A stretch of 64,000 bases of DNA, taken from NCBI GenBank assembly GCA_965140405.1, contig OZ223208.1, forward strand, positions 1,736,001 to 1,800,000, given 5' to 3'. Below, one piece after another: positions 42,688-51,822 of the stretch. Under the pieces are notes generated by a model. The model worked only from the letters and a program-made list of their open reading frames with translations. It made no database searches and was not told where the DNA came from. Position numbers and translations under genes: made by a program. This DNA is from G963556115 sp963666605. Lineage in GTDB: Bacteria > Planctomycetota > SZUA-567. Each line of letters opens with the position of its first letter. The stretch's first letter is position 1.

Positions 42688-44100
42688 ATGCATAATAAAT
42701 ATAGAATTGAAGTAGATCAGCTTGGTGAGAAGAATATACCGTCGTCATCCCTATACGGTATACACTCTCTACGTGCAAGTGAGAACTTTATCCTCGCTGG
42801 GCGTAAGGTTGATCATAGACTTATAAAAGCATTTGGTACTGTAAAACTTGCGTGTATTATCACAAATCGTGCACTACACATGTGGGATGATAGTGATAAA
42901 GTTGATGCTATGGAGAGGGCTGCGCGTGAACTTTCTGAGGGGCTTCTTTCTGAAGATATCATTGTTGATGCTTTGCAGGGTGGGGCAGGTACCAGTCTCA
43001 ATATGAATGTTAACGAAGTAATTGCAAACCGATCTCTTCAAATACTTGGTCGAAATATTGGGGATTATGAATATCTCTCTCCTCTGGCGGATATAAATTT
43101 GCACCAGTCAACCAATGATACCTTTCCGACAGCTTTGAAGGTCGCAGCTACTCTAGCTATAGGTGAACTTGAGGAGGAACTTGTTCTTTTACAGGAAGCT
43201 TTTCAAGATAAAGAGAAAGAATTCGCCGGTATTGTAAAGGTAGGTCGAACTCAGTATCAGGATGCGGTTCTTACCACTCTTGGACGTGAGTTTTCAGCGT
43301 TTGCAGAGTGTTTTAATCGGGATAGATGGAGAGTTTACAAGTGTGTTGAGAGGTTGCGGGTGGTAAACCTCGGAGGAACTGCTATTGGAAGTGGGCTTGC
43401 TGCACCTAGGCAGTATATCTTTAGGGTTTGTGATACTCTTAGAGAATTGACAGGGCTGGGACTGGCTAGAGCTGAGAATATGGTTGAAGCTACTCAGAAT
43501 ACTGATGTCTTTGTCGAAGTATCAGGTATACTCAAGGCTTGTGCCTCTAATTTTATAAAGGTTGGTTCGGATTTAAGGCTACTCTCTTCTGGTCCTGAGG
43601 CTGGGATTGGTGAGATATCACTTCCTGCTCTGCAAGCTGGATCATCGATAATGCCATTAAAAGTTAACCCTGTAATTCCTGAGGCTGTTACTCAAGGGGC
43701 GATGGCTGTAATGGGTAATGATCAGGTCATTGCTCAAGCTGTTTCATCTGGTTCGTTAGAATTGAATGCATTCTTGCCATTAATTGCCGAGAAGTTACTA
43801 GAAAGTATAGATATTCTCCGGCGATCTGCTTACTCTCTAAGGGTGAAGTGCGTGGTTGGTATAAAGGCATGTAAAGAGAGGTGTAGCTCCAACCTTGAAT
43901 CAAGTACTGCGGTTGTTACAGCACTCTTACCGAGGCTTAGTTATAAAGAGTGTGCAAGCCTTGCTCAGGTTGCTAAAGATACTGGGCGGAGTATTAGAGA
44001 GGTCGTTATAGAAGATGGTCATCTTACAAGTGAAGAGTTTGAAGCGCTTATCACTCCTGAGGCTGTTTGTCGTTTGGGTATGCCACCTAAAAAAAGGTAA
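42688..44100 (+). CDS. aspA: Aspartate ammonia-lyase
   Basis: A 470-residue member of the aspartase/fumarase superfamily, converting aspartate to fumarate and ammonia. The N-terminus RIEVDQLGEKNIPSSSLYGIHSLRASENF, the substrate loop NLHQSTNDTFPTALKVAA and the signature GSSIMPLKVNPVIPEAV are all present. The ENF and EHDxLG-type start favour aspartase over fumarase C. GAGGA lies seven bases before ATG 42688. The gene stands alone between opposite-strand genes. In an anaerobe it may feed fumarate reduction or aspartate catabolism. Confidence 0.88.
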   Translation: MHNKYRIEVDQLGEKNIPSSSLYGIHSLRASENFILAGRKVDHRLIKAFGTVKLACIITNRALHMWDDSDKVDAMERAARELSEGLLSEDIIVDALQGGAGTSLNMNVNEVIANRSLQILGRNIGDYEYLSPLADINLHQSTNDTFPTALKVAATLAIGELEEELVLLQEAFQDKEKEFAGIVKVGRTQYQDAVLTTLGREFSAFAECFNRDRWRVYKCVERLRVVNLGGTAIGSGLAAPRQYIFRVCDTLRELTGLGLARAENMVEATQNTDVFVEVSGILKACASNFIKVGSDLRLLSSGPEAGIGEISLPALQAGSSIMPLKVNPVIPEAVTQGAMAVMGNDQVIAQAVSSGSLELNAFLPLIAEKLLESIDILRRSAYSLRVKCVVGIKACKERCSSNLESSTAVVTALLPRLSYKECASLAQVAKDTGRSIREVVIEDGHLTSEEFEALITPEAVCRLGMPPKKR

Positions 44101-44119
44101 CCTTCTCATTGGTTTGTAA

Positions 44120-44899
44120 CTAGACACTTGTTATTATAAGAGATATTACAGCATCAAGACCTTTAAAGCTTAGTAAGTAATCCTCTGGTTGAATTCTTCT
44201 GATAAGGGACTTGCCGTTTAGTCCGGTAAGGCCTCTGAATACCTGCTTTGAGTCAGGAGTCACGGAGAGTATTATTTCTACCTGAGATTTTGGATTCTTA
44301 TTGTATGTAAATGTAATCTCTAAAGAGGCTACTTCGGGGTCTACACGCTTTAGAATAAGTTCTACACCATAACGCCCTTTTCCAAATTCTTGACGTATCT
44401 CTTGCTTATTACCTCTTAGGTTGAAGCGAATCTCACCTATTTGTTCACCAGTCCGCTCAATACAGTGATCTGGACGCTTGATCTTACTTATAACAGCAAC
44501 ACGGGAGTCTGCGGCAATTGTCTCAGGAAGCGGACTCCAGTTATTTGCATTCATACTCACTGCGGTGCGGATATTCTGCATAACAAGTGCTAAACAACGT
44601 CTACAACTCGCTATATGAGTTTCGGCTTGATACAAAGTTGCTGGTGAGGCTTTGTGTTCGACAATTTCAATAATATCATCCTCAGTAAGGCAGTCCTCGG
44701 TTTCTTCATTGTTTGAAGCTGGTACAGAGGTGAGAATGTTTGTAGAGACTTGTTCGGTAAGCTCTCTAAGTCTAGAAAGTAGTTGGTCTGAAGTAGAACA
44801 TGTGGAGAGTTTCTTGGTAACCTCCAGTCTCTGACTATCAGACAATTCATTGTCGATAAAACGGGAAAGTTCTTCCAAGCTTATTTTATGTGAGTTCAT
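44120..44899 (-). CDS. Zinc-finger anti-sigma factor-like protein
   Basis: 259 residues. The N-terminal helices (SLEELSRFIDNELSDSQRLEV) and an H-x3-C-x2-C motif (HIASCRRC, about residues 108-115) match the ZAS-type anti-sigma domain. The remaining C-terminal half is beta-rich with no clear membrane segment. It starts at ATG 44899, 17 bases after the sigma factor stop, with GAGG upstream. It probably binds and restrains that sigma factor. Because it lacks a membrane helix, the signal may be cytosolic. Confidence 0.75.
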   Translation of the reverse strand: MNSHKISLEELSRFIDNELSDSQRLEVTKKLSTCSTSDQLLSRLRELTEQVSTNILTSVPASNNEETEDCLTEDDIIEIVEHKASPATLYQAETHIASCRRCLALVMQNIRTAVSMNANNWSPLPETIAADSRVAVISKIKRPDHCIERTGEQIGEIRFNLRGNKQEIRQEFGKGRYGVELILKRVDPEVASLEITFTYNKNPKSQVEIILSVTPDSKQVFRGLTGLNGKSLIRRIQPEDYLLSFKGLDAVISLIITSV

Positions 44900-44916
44900 T
44901 GTGATCCTCTTTGCAA

Positions 44917-45807
44917 TTATTTTTCTCGCAGTTTGCGCAGTAGATCTGCCGCACCAGATCTGCATCTGCTGATATTACTAGCCAGAGTACCTTCACTAAT
45001 ATTAAGTAATTTTGATAGCTCTCTATAAGGAGCTGTAATAATTCCGCCCATTCCTGAAAGATCTTCAAGAATATTCTCGTATTCTCTACGTCTTTTAAGT
45101 AGCTTTCTCTCAATTGCTTCAATCTCTGCTAAATCCTCTGCTGTAGCAGTACTACGATTCTTTTCCAGTCTGTGTAATTTCTTCTCATAGGTACTCTTCC
45201 AGTAGTATGCTCGTGAAAGCTTGTCATACCTTGCCTGAAGCTTGTCTTCGCCTTGACGGAGGTTCTCTTCCAGTCTAGCAATGTTTTCAGTAGTCTGGAT
45301 TAGGCTCTGCTCGCTCTCTTGCGCAATCCACGCTATCTCTTCGCTCTCTAAAAAGAATGTATCACAGAGTAGTAGTTTGAAAATAACTCTGCACTTGATA
45401 AGCATAAGGTCGAGTAGGCTCTTACGCTCTCCTTCTCTTCTATTCTCCATACTTGGGAATGAACTCTCTTCAAATTCTATGCTGTAGGGTTCGTTTGGTA
45501 GGCTTCTAAGGTAGTCGAGGTAGAGATTTCTAATAACAGTACCAATCCAAGTAGAAAATCTTGCTCCTTTATTTGAGTCATACTTTGAAAGAGTGTCACG
45601 TTCTCGTATTTTTTCAAGAGCATAAATAAGAAAACCTGAAAGCTCTTCTTCATCAGCTCCGAATATTCTCTGTGGTAGCCAATATATCGCCTGCATGTAG
45701 CGTCCGAGTAATTCACGCTCTGCCGCCTCTATGCCATTTTTACATAGGGCCGCTAGTGATTCATCGGTATGGTGAGCAAATTGCTCTTTATGTTCTTTGG
45801 TGTTCAT
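44917..45807 (-). CDS. Sigma-70/ECF-like factor with an inserted coiled coil
   Basis: 296 residues. A region 2 (ELLGRYMQAIYWLPQRIFG, KYDSNKGARFSTWIGTVIRNLYLDYLR) lies in the N-terminal 110 residues. Region 4 is at the C-terminus (APYRELSKLLNISEGTLASNISRCR). Between them is about 120 residues of charged coiled coil (QTTENIARLEENLRQGEDKLQARYDKL...), much longer than the usual short ECF linker. It is paired with the anti-sigma gene behind it. The lipoprotein genes that diverge from it are candidate targets. Confidence 0.8.
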   Translation of the reverse strand: MNTKEHKEQFAHHTDESLAALCKNGIEAAERELLGRYMQAIYWLPQRIFGADEEELSGFLIYALEKIRERDTLSKYDSNKGARFSTWIGTVIRNLYLDYLRSLPNEPYSIEFEESSFPSMENRREGERKSLLDLMLIKCRVIFKLLLCDTFFLESEEIAWIAQESEQSLIQTTENIARLEENLRQGEDKLQARYDKLSRAYYWKSTYEKKLHRLEKNRSTATAEDLAEIEAIERKLLKRRREYENILEDLSGMGGIITAPYRELSKLLNISEGTLASNISRCRSGAADLLRKLREK

Positions 45808-46019
45808 ACAATATATGATCTGTTTTTAGCTGTTCAGGTCAAGATATTTATTCATGGAAGTCTGTTTTATATTTGTAAATTATATGTATAATTAGAGGTA
45901 AATTGTATAATACTAGGGTAGTGATTTTTTACTTATTAATGATTATATGCAGGATATACTCGGGTTAATGATAAATAAAGTATGTATTATTACCGAATAT
46001 TATATATGGAGACATTTCG

Positions 46020-46550
46020 ATGAATAGACTTTTATGCTCTTTTATTTTTCTTCATGCTGTTTTTATCATGGGTTGTTCTGACAATATTGTGTATAATAAT
46101 AGTTCAGTGAAAACCAGCACAAACAGAGCCAGCCATAGTGATAAAAGTATGTATGAAGTTGAGAGTCAAATATATACGGGTATAAACAAGATAAGAAATG
46201 CTCATCATTTAGCAAAGCTCAGTAGAGACTCTGGTCTTGATAAAGTAGCACAGGAATATTCAAAAGCTATGGCAAAAGAAGGTGTTATCTCACATGTTGA
46301 TTCTTCTGGAAAGAGCATGGAAGATAGACTTGAAGATGTTGGAATTATTGATTGGTCTCAGGCAGGGGAGAACCTTGCTAGTAGTACTGTAGGAGCCGAG
46401 CCAGCGCAATCTGCTCTTTGGGGGTGGCAGCAATCTCCAGGGCATCTTGAGAATATCCTACTTCCTACATTTGTATATACAGGTATAGGAGCTTATAGGG
46501 ATTCGAACACAGGTGAAGTCTTTATAACGCAGTTATTTTTGACCCCATAA
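46020..46550 (+). CDS. CAP/SCP-domain lipoprotein
   Basis: A 176-residue lipoprotein. The signal peptide ends in the lipobox FIMGC (Cys19). Residues about 50-175 are a CAP (YkwD-like) domain: GINKIRNAHHLAKLS, the conserved His in VISHVD, AGENLA, and QSPGHLENIL. Function is often unknown; some bacterial members help spore coats or cell-envelope assembly. It starts at ATG 46020 with GGAG eight bases upstream and opposes the sigma factor gene. Confidence 0.88.
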   Translation: MNRLLCSFIFLHAVFIMGCSDNIVYNNSSVKTSTNRASHSDKSMYEVESQIYTGINKIRNAHHLAKLSRDSGLDKVAQEYSKAMAKEGVISHVDSSGKSMEDRLEDVGIIDWSQAGENLASSTVGAEPAQSALWGWQQSPGHLENILLPTFVYTGIGAYRDSNTGEVFITQLFLTP

Positions 46551-46629
46551 GTTGGTCGAAGGTTCTGTTATTTATTACCTAAATAGAAAAGCATTTGTTT
46601 GTACCTTTGGTTATATGGAGAAAAGAATT

Positions 46630-47154
46630 ATGAGCAGAAATGTCTTGATATCTCTTTGGTCTATGTGTATGGTCGCTCTGCTATTTGTTGGGTGCGAAGT
46701 GCAAGGACCTGCGGTAAATAGTGATCCTGAATACTCGGAAATTGAAGAGAGTGTTTCTCTTTTTGCAAATTCAATTGATCCTTATGAACGTTATTCAAGA
46801 AGTGAAATATATGCAATGCTAGAAGAGTTTATGCATGTAAACCCTGATATTTATGCTACTGGTTTTGGAATTACTGGCCCTATGAATAGTGTGAGGGATT
46901 TTTTCTATATATATAAAGATGGCACAACCTACATAACCATTGATGGCTTTGACTATGGTTCGGTAGATAAAGGGGTATTTGAATCACTCCAAGCGAAGGT
47001 CGCTATTGGTGAACAGTTCTGGAGTCAGAAGTATATTAGAGAGGATGGATCAGGTAGCATGATACCTGTACGCACCTTCTTTACCCCAATTGTAAATGAT
47101 ACTGGAAAAGTTGTATACGTATTGACTGTTGATCAAATAGAGGAGAACGAGTAA
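46630..47154 (+). CDS. Cache-like sensory lipoprotein
   Basis: 174 residues. MSRNVLISLWSMCMVALLFVGC is a lipoprotein signal with Cys22 at the lipobox. Residues about 60-170 resemble a Cache ligand-binding domain (PDIYATGFGITG, DFFYIYKDGTTY, SQKYIREDGSG, TFFTPIVNDTGKVVYVLTV). Cache domains normally sit in transmembrane receptors; here one is anchored alone to a membrane. I start at ATG 46630 with GGAG upstream; an ATG at 46615 is possible. It precedes rsmA by 3 bases and is probably co-transcribed with the CAP lipoprotein. Confidence 0.7.
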   Translation: MSRNVLISLWSMCMVALLFVGCEVQGPAVNSDPEYSEIEESVSLFANSIDPYERYSRSEIYAMLEEFMHVNPDIYATGFGITGPMNSVRDFFYIYKDGTTYITIDGFDYGSVDKGVFESLQAKVAIGEQFWSQKYIREDGSGSMIPVRTFFTPIVNDTGKVVYVLTVDQIEENE

Positions 47155-47157
47155 ATA

Positions 47158-48078
47158 ATGGCAGATGCTAGGCATATGAGACGTAAAGAGAAGCTGATGG
47201 CACTCTTTGCACGCCATGGAATGAGTCCGAGAATTCGCTGGGGACAGAATTTCTTGCTAGATAAGAATCAGGTAAACTTTATAGCGCGTACCGGAGAAGC
47301 GAATAATAATGATATTATACTTGAGGTCGGACCAGGTACAGGGTTTCTCTCTAAAGAACTTGCAAAAACAGGTGCAACACTTCTAGCTTGTGAGCTTGAT
47401 CATGGAATGGCTGGTATCGTTCTAGACGAGATGAAGGATTTTCCAAATTTCTTTCTTATGGAGGCTGATATCCTTGCTAGTAAATCTGAAATCAATCCAG
47501 AGGTAACTGCAAGACTCAAAGAGATGTATGAAGCAAGAGGTGGACATCTCAAGTGTATCTCAAATCTACCTTACTCTGCTGGGACACCTTTTTCGGCAAA
47601 TATATTTGAATCAGAACTGCCGTGGCACAGTGGTGTATACCTTTTGCAGCTTGAGGTTACTCAGCGAATGGTAGCAAAGCCTGGTTCCAAAGAGTATGGT
47701 TCGCTGTCTATAAAGACTGCTATAGGAGCCAAGAAGGCAAAGATTATGCGGAAAGTGCCACCAACTGTATTTTGGCCTAGACCTAATGTAGACTCTGGAG
47801 TTATTAAAATTGAGTTCAAGCCTTTGGAAGAGCGGATGTCTATACCTTGGCAGAACCTCAGAAGGGTGTGTGTTTCGATCTTTAATTCTAGGCGTAAAAG
47901 TCTGCGTAATGCTCTAAAAGGACTGATACCTAAGGAAGATGTGCTTGATTTTATTGATGATCTTGGGTTTGACCCAGCGATTCGTGGGCAGAAACTGACC
48001 CCTGAAGAGTTTCTGGCTTGTGCTGTAAAGCTTGGTGAGTATGAAGCGGGTAAGGGTGGTAGGAGCGGCAAGAAATAG
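47158..48078 (+). CDS. rsmA: 16S rRNA (A1518/A1519) dimethyltransferase
   Basis: A 306-residue SAM-dependent enzyme that dimethylates two adenosines near the 3' end of 16S rRNA. Motifs: GQNFLLDKN (about 24-32), EVGPGTGFLSKELA (SAM site), and the catalytic NLPYSAGTPF. The helical C-terminal domain (FNSRRKSLRNAL) ends in a Lys/Gly-rich tail. It begins at ATG 47158, directly after the Cache lipoprotein, an uncommon partner. Confidence 0.92.
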   Translation: MADARHMRRKEKLMALFARHGMSPRIRWGQNFLLDKNQVNFIARTGEANNNDIILEVGPGTGFLSKELAKTGATLLACELDHGMAGIVLDEMKDFPNFFLMEADILASKSEINPEVTARLKEMYEARGGHLKCISNLPYSAGTPFSANIFESELPWHSGVYLLQLEVTQRMVAKPGSKEYGSLSIKTAIGAKKAKIMRKVPPTVFWPRPNVDSGVIKIEFKPLEERMSIPWQNLRRVCVSIFNSRRKSLRNALKGLIPKEDVLDFIDDLGFDPAIRGQKLTPEEFLACAVKLGEYEAGKGGRSGKK

Positions 48079-48178
48079 CCTCTAAAAAACGTTTTGTAAG
48101 TATAAAACTTGTTATCGTAATATAGTAGTATTGTATATGTACTTTTTGCAGGTTTAATTTTCAAACAAGGAGAGCAAA

Positions 48179-48415
48179 ATGGGACCAGAATATTCTTGGA
48201 TGGGAGGAATGTGGATGTTTCCGGTTATCTTTATTGTTGTACTTATCATCATAGGGCACATTCTATTTTACCATAGAGGTTATAGACCGCCTTTCTGTGG
48301 AAATGACCGTGATTTTGAAAGACCTGAATCTGCTCTCGATATTCTAAAGAAACGTTATGCCAAAGGTGAAATTTCAAAGGTAGAGTATGAAGAGATGAAG
48401 AAGGATATCTCATAA
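48179..48415 (+). CDS. Small SHOCT-domain membrane protein
   Basis: 78 residues. One membrane helix (about 10-30: MWMFPVIFIVVLIIIGHILFY) is followed by a loop and a C-terminal SHOCT motif (ALDILKKRYAKGEISKVEYEEMKKDI). SHOCT segments are short helices thought to mediate oligomerisation. ATG 48179 follows AAGGAGAG. It stands alone with its own terminator. The function is unknown. Confidence 0.8.
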   Translation: MGPEYSWMGGMWMFPVIFIVVLIIIGHILFYHRGYRPPFCGNDRDFERPESALDILKKRYAKGEISKVEYEEMKKDIS

Positions 48416-48496
48416 ATTTTCATGATTACTGTTATGCTGTAAGAACTATTTTATATTAATAGTCTTAATATAACGTTACTTATAAGTTTTTGATTG

Positions 48497-48534
48497 AGCT
48501 AACTCTGGGTATTCTAGAGTTAGCTTCATTTTTC
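48497..48534 (+). terminator. Terminator after the SHOCT gene
   Basis: A 10-bp stem AGCTAACTCT/AGAGTTAGCT with a 9-base loop, followed by TCATTTTTC, 82 bases after the SHOCT stop. The rest of the 48416-48783 gap is AT-rich and without genes. Confidence 0.78.
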
Positions 48535-48783
48535 AACTATTTATTGATAATAATTATATCTGTGACAGCTATGTAATTGTAGATATAAAATAATGTTGAT
48601 ATACCAAGCAGATAAGTATGGTGTGATTGTGGGAATTATTTCTTTATATTGTAGTATTTGCTGGCATAACCATTATTATAAATTAGTATTCTTATGGATT
48701 TAACCTGCATATTTGGATAAAATACATATTCTTAATATTTATTTTCTATTTTGAAGTCTTGGCATGAAAGGTTGTCTGTAGAT

Positions 48784-49872
48784 ATGGGTAATGTAGAGCT
48801 GTCGGTGATTATTCCGACCTATAATGAGCATGATAATGTTAGGCCGATTATTGCAAAACTAGAGAGTGCTCTAGAAGGAATCAACTGGGAAGCTATATTT
48901 GTAGATGATGATTCTCCGGATGGAACAGCTAAGGAGGTCAAAGAGGTAGGCATAGAAAAACAAAATATAAAGGTTCTTCACCGTATTGGTAGACGTGGAC
49001 TGTCTTCTGCTTGTATTGAGGGTATGCATTTGTCAACAGCCAAGTACATGGCTGTAATCGATGGTGATATGCAGCATGACGAGACTATGCTACCAGAAAT
49101 GCTTGAGTGTATGAGAGAGGGTGCAGATATCGTAATTGGAACTAGATATGCTGGTGACGGCGGTACTGGTGACTGGGATGTTGCTCGTATCGGAATGAGT
49201 AAATTTGCTACCTTCCTTGGCAATTTCCTTCTCAGAAAGAATAAGACGAGCGATCCTATGAGTGGATTCTTTATGCTTGGGCGTGGGCTATTCGATGAGG
49301 TCAATAAAAAGCTTGCTAGTGATGGTTTTAAAATTTTACTAGATATTCTTGCTTCTGCTGGGAGAAAACTCAATGTTAAAGAGGTCTCTTATACATTTAG
49401 AACTCGTGAATTTGGTGAGAGCAAGCTGAGCCTGAGTGTCCTTGGTGACTTTGCTATGCTTCTTATTGATAAAAGTGTTGGAAAATTTGTTCCTGCTAGA
49501 CTTGTTATGTTTGTTCTTGTTGGGCTGGTTGGTTTAGTGGCGCATTTGATCATCCTAGGTTTATTCAATAGACTATTCGGTATTGATTTTACTGTTTCAC
49601 AGATAATTGCAACTACTGTCGCGATTTTCTGTAACTTCTACTTCAATAATATATTTACGTATGGAAGTACACCTCTAAAAGGGTGGAGAATGGGAGTGGG
49701 ACTGGTATTATTTTTCTTTATCTGTGGTATTGGTGCAATACCAAATGTATTGCTTTCGCAGTACCTCTATTTTACAGATGGGCTATACTGGATGGTAGCT
49801 GGAGGAGCGGGATTGGCAGTAACAGCAATCTGGAATTATACTATTTCGTCTAAGCTCGTCTGGAGGAAGTAG
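48784..49872 (+). CDS. GT2 glycosyltransferase fused to GtrA-like membrane domain
   Basis: 362 residues. Residues 1-about 225 are a family-2 transferase of the polyprenol-phosphate-mannose/glucose synthase type (VIIPTYNEHDNV, FVDDDSPDG, IDGDMQHD). Residues about 245-360 have four membrane helices matching GtrA (RLVMFVLVGLVGLVAHL, FNNIFTY). It should make a polyprenyl-phosphate sugar and perhaps flip it across the inner membrane for envelope glycans. I use ATG 48784 (MGNVELSVI); a TTG at 48751 would add 11 residues. It is a single gene. Confidence 0.9.
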   Translation: MGNVELSVIIPTYNEHDNVRPIIAKLESALEGINWEAIFVDDDSPDGTAKEVKEVGIEKQNIKVLHRIGRRGLSSACIEGMHLSTAKYMAVIDGDMQHDETMLPEMLECMREGADIVIGTRYAGDGGTGDWDVARIGMSKFATFLGNFLLRKNKTSDPMSGFFMLGRGLFDEVNKKLASDGFKILLDILASAGRKLNVKEVSYTFRTREFGESKLSLSVLGDFAMLLIDKSVGKFVPARLVMFVLVGLVGLVAHLIILGLFNRLFGIDFTVSQIIATTVAIFCNFYFNNIFTYGSTPLKGWRMGVGLVLFFFICGIGAIPNVLLSQYLYFTDGLYWMVAGGAGLAVTAIWNYTISSKLVWRK

Positions 49873-49906
49873 TCACGAGAATAATTTATGGTTCATGACA
49901 AGATAA

Positions 49907-50239
49907 CTTCGCTTAATCTCCTATAAAGAATTCTTCATAAATTTCAAATGGCCTTGGTTTATGCCTGAAATAAGTTAGTATCAGGAATTGGTTAGTAAAT
50001 TTGGATTTTCCGAGAACAAGGTATGGTTTGAGAACGCTGATAGGAACTTTGAAAATAAGGAAGCGATTGTTGGTTGGTTAGATCAGCCGAGTTTGGTGCC
50101 ATTCTTAGGGTTTGTGCCGGATGAAATGAAGAAGAAATTTAGGGACTGCGTTGTTGATCTTGTCTTGGCTGATACGGCAGTTGTTGATGGAAAATATTTT
50201 GAAACCTTTCGTCGAATCAATCTTTTCGCTGTGAAATAA
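49907..50239 (+). pseudogene. Remnant of a trans-aconitate methyltransferase-like SAM methyltransferase
   Basis: The open frame reads FFINFKWPWFMPEIS, a TAG stop at 49976, then YQELVSKFGFSENKVWF, FENKEAIVGWLDQ and FVPDEMKKKF. These are the C-terminal third of Tam-like class I methyltransferases (PW-F-P--EYRELL--AGF...FENREEL--WL). The SAM-binding Rossmann half is gone. The premature stop and missing start mark a dead gene. Confidence 0.7.
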
Positions 50240-50473
50240 CAAGCTTTATTTGGGTTTAGAGGTATATAGTCAAAATGCTGTATGGTATTCGTTTTTTTTA
50301 GTTTAAAAATGCTGTAATAGTAGAAAATGCAAGTTTACTCTTGTTAAATGCCTTATATTTTTTAAAATATACATGGTTTTAATAGTATATTTACAAAATA
50401 AGTAGTAAGCAATCAATAATAATCGTTGTCGGTGACGTATTTTTGTTATATCTTTAAATGAGGAGTTTTGAGA

Positions 50474-51712
50474 ATGGGCGATAAGCTTGTTGGAAATGCA
50501 ATTGTTTTTACCCAGGGTGGTCCTACAGCTGTTATCAATGCTAGTTGGGTTGGTGTTGTTGAAGGTCTTGCTGATGCTGAACAAATTACAGGTATCTGGG
50601 GAAGTCTACATGGTATTGATGGTATTTTGAATGAAGAATTTGTTGATCTGAGAGAACAGAGTGTAAAAACTCTACAGGCGATCGCTCACACTCCAGCGAC
50701 TGCTCTTGGTTCTACTCGTCACAAACCTGATAATGCTGCAAATATGAAGATGCTTGATGTTTTCGAAAAGTACAACATCCGCTACGTATTCGGTGCAGGT
50801 GGTAATGATACTTCTGAATCTCTAGATATTATCAATGATGCTGCTAAAGCACGTGAGTACGAATTAAGAATGTTCCACGTTTCTAAGACTGTTGATAATG
50901 ACCTAATGGAAAATGACCATACTCCTGGTTATGCGTCTGCTGCACGTTATGTTGCTAACGCATTCCGTGGTGTTGATATCGATAATAAGGCCTTTGGTGG
51001 TGTTTACATCGGTGTATGTATGGGACGTCACGCAGGTTTCCTAACTGCTGCTGCTGCTCTTGGTAAAGAATTTGCTGATTCTGGTCCACACTTTGTCTAT
51101 GTTCCTGAAGTTGCGTTTGACCTCGAAAAGTTTGTTGTTGACGTTGCTGATGTTTACAAGAAGTATGGTCGCTGTGTTATCGCTGTTTCTGAAGGTATTC
51201 AGGATAAAGATGGTACTCCTATCCTTGCACTTCTTTCTGCTGATGAACTTGAAGCAGATAGTCATGGTAATGTTCAACTTTCAGGTACAGGTGCTCTTGC
51301 TGATGCGCTTGTAACCAAGCTCAAAGAGTACTTCAAAGCTGAAGGTATTGAAGACAATCTACGTGCTCGTGGTGATACATTCGGTTACCTACAACGCTCT
51401 TGGCCTGACCAGAGTTCGGTTGATCGCGAGGAAGCTCTTAACGTTGGTCGTACTGCTGCTAAAGAAGCTCTTAGTGGTAATGTTGACGGTTCTATCGCTA
51501 TACAACGTGTTAGTACTGAGCCATATGAAGCTAAGTTTGTACGTGTACCTCTCAAGGCTGTGGCTGGTAAAACTCGTCACCTTCCTGCTGAACACATCAA
51601 CGAAGCTGGTAACAATGTTACTGAAGAGTTCATCAAGTGGGGTAAACCACTTATCGGTGAACTTGTTGAGATCGGTGAGCTTGACATGAGCAAAATGATT
51701 GCAAAGAAATAG
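50474..51712 (+). CDS. pfp: 6-phosphofructokinase, probably PPi-dependent
   Basis: A 412-residue PFK superfamily enzyme phosphorylating fructose 6-phosphate. TQGGPTAVINASWVG starts the fold. The donor-site loop is AGGNDTSES, and KTVDNDLMENDHTPGYASAARYVA carries the KTxDND motif, whose Lys is associated with PPi-type enzymes. MGRHAGFLTAAAALG is the sugar-binding region. GGNDT is not a perfect GGDD signature, so ATP use cannot be excluded. AGGAG lies eight bases before ATG 50474. Its regular GCT/GGT/CGT codons suggest high expression. Confidence 0.88.
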   Translation: MGDKLVGNAIVFTQGGPTAVINASWVGVVEGLADAEQITGIWGSLHGIDGILNEEFVDLREQSVKTLQAIAHTPATALGSTRHKPDNAANMKMLDVFEKYNIRYVFGAGGNDTSESLDIINDAAKAREYELRMFHVSKTVDNDLMENDHTPGYASAARYVANAFRGVDIDNKAFGGVYIGVCMGRHAGFLTAAAALGKEFADSGPHFVYVPEVAFDLEKFVVDVADVYKKYGRCVIAVSEGIQDKDGTPILALLSADELEADSHGNVQLSGTGALADALVTKLKEYFKAEGIEDNLRARGDTFGYLQRSWPDQSSVDREEALNVGRTAAKEALSGNVDGSIAIQRVSTEPYEAKFVRVPLKAVAGKTRHLPAEHINEAGNNVTEEFIKWGKPLIGELVEIGELDMSKMIAKK

Positions 51713-51737
51713 TTTTAATTAAAATCGTAGTAATTAG

Positions 51738-51769
51738 TAACGCCGTTAAGCTTGAGCTTAGCGGCGTTA
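51738..51769 (+). terminator. Terminator after phosphofructokinase
   Basis: A 14-bp stem TAACGCCGTTAAGC / GCTTAGCGGCGTTA (one G-T pair) with a TTGA loop and TTTATTTG after it, 25 bases past the stop. Confidence 0.87.
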
Positions 51770-51822
51770 TTTATTTGTATAAAGTATTTGAGTAATTTAT
51801 GTTGCTTGAAATATATGATATA

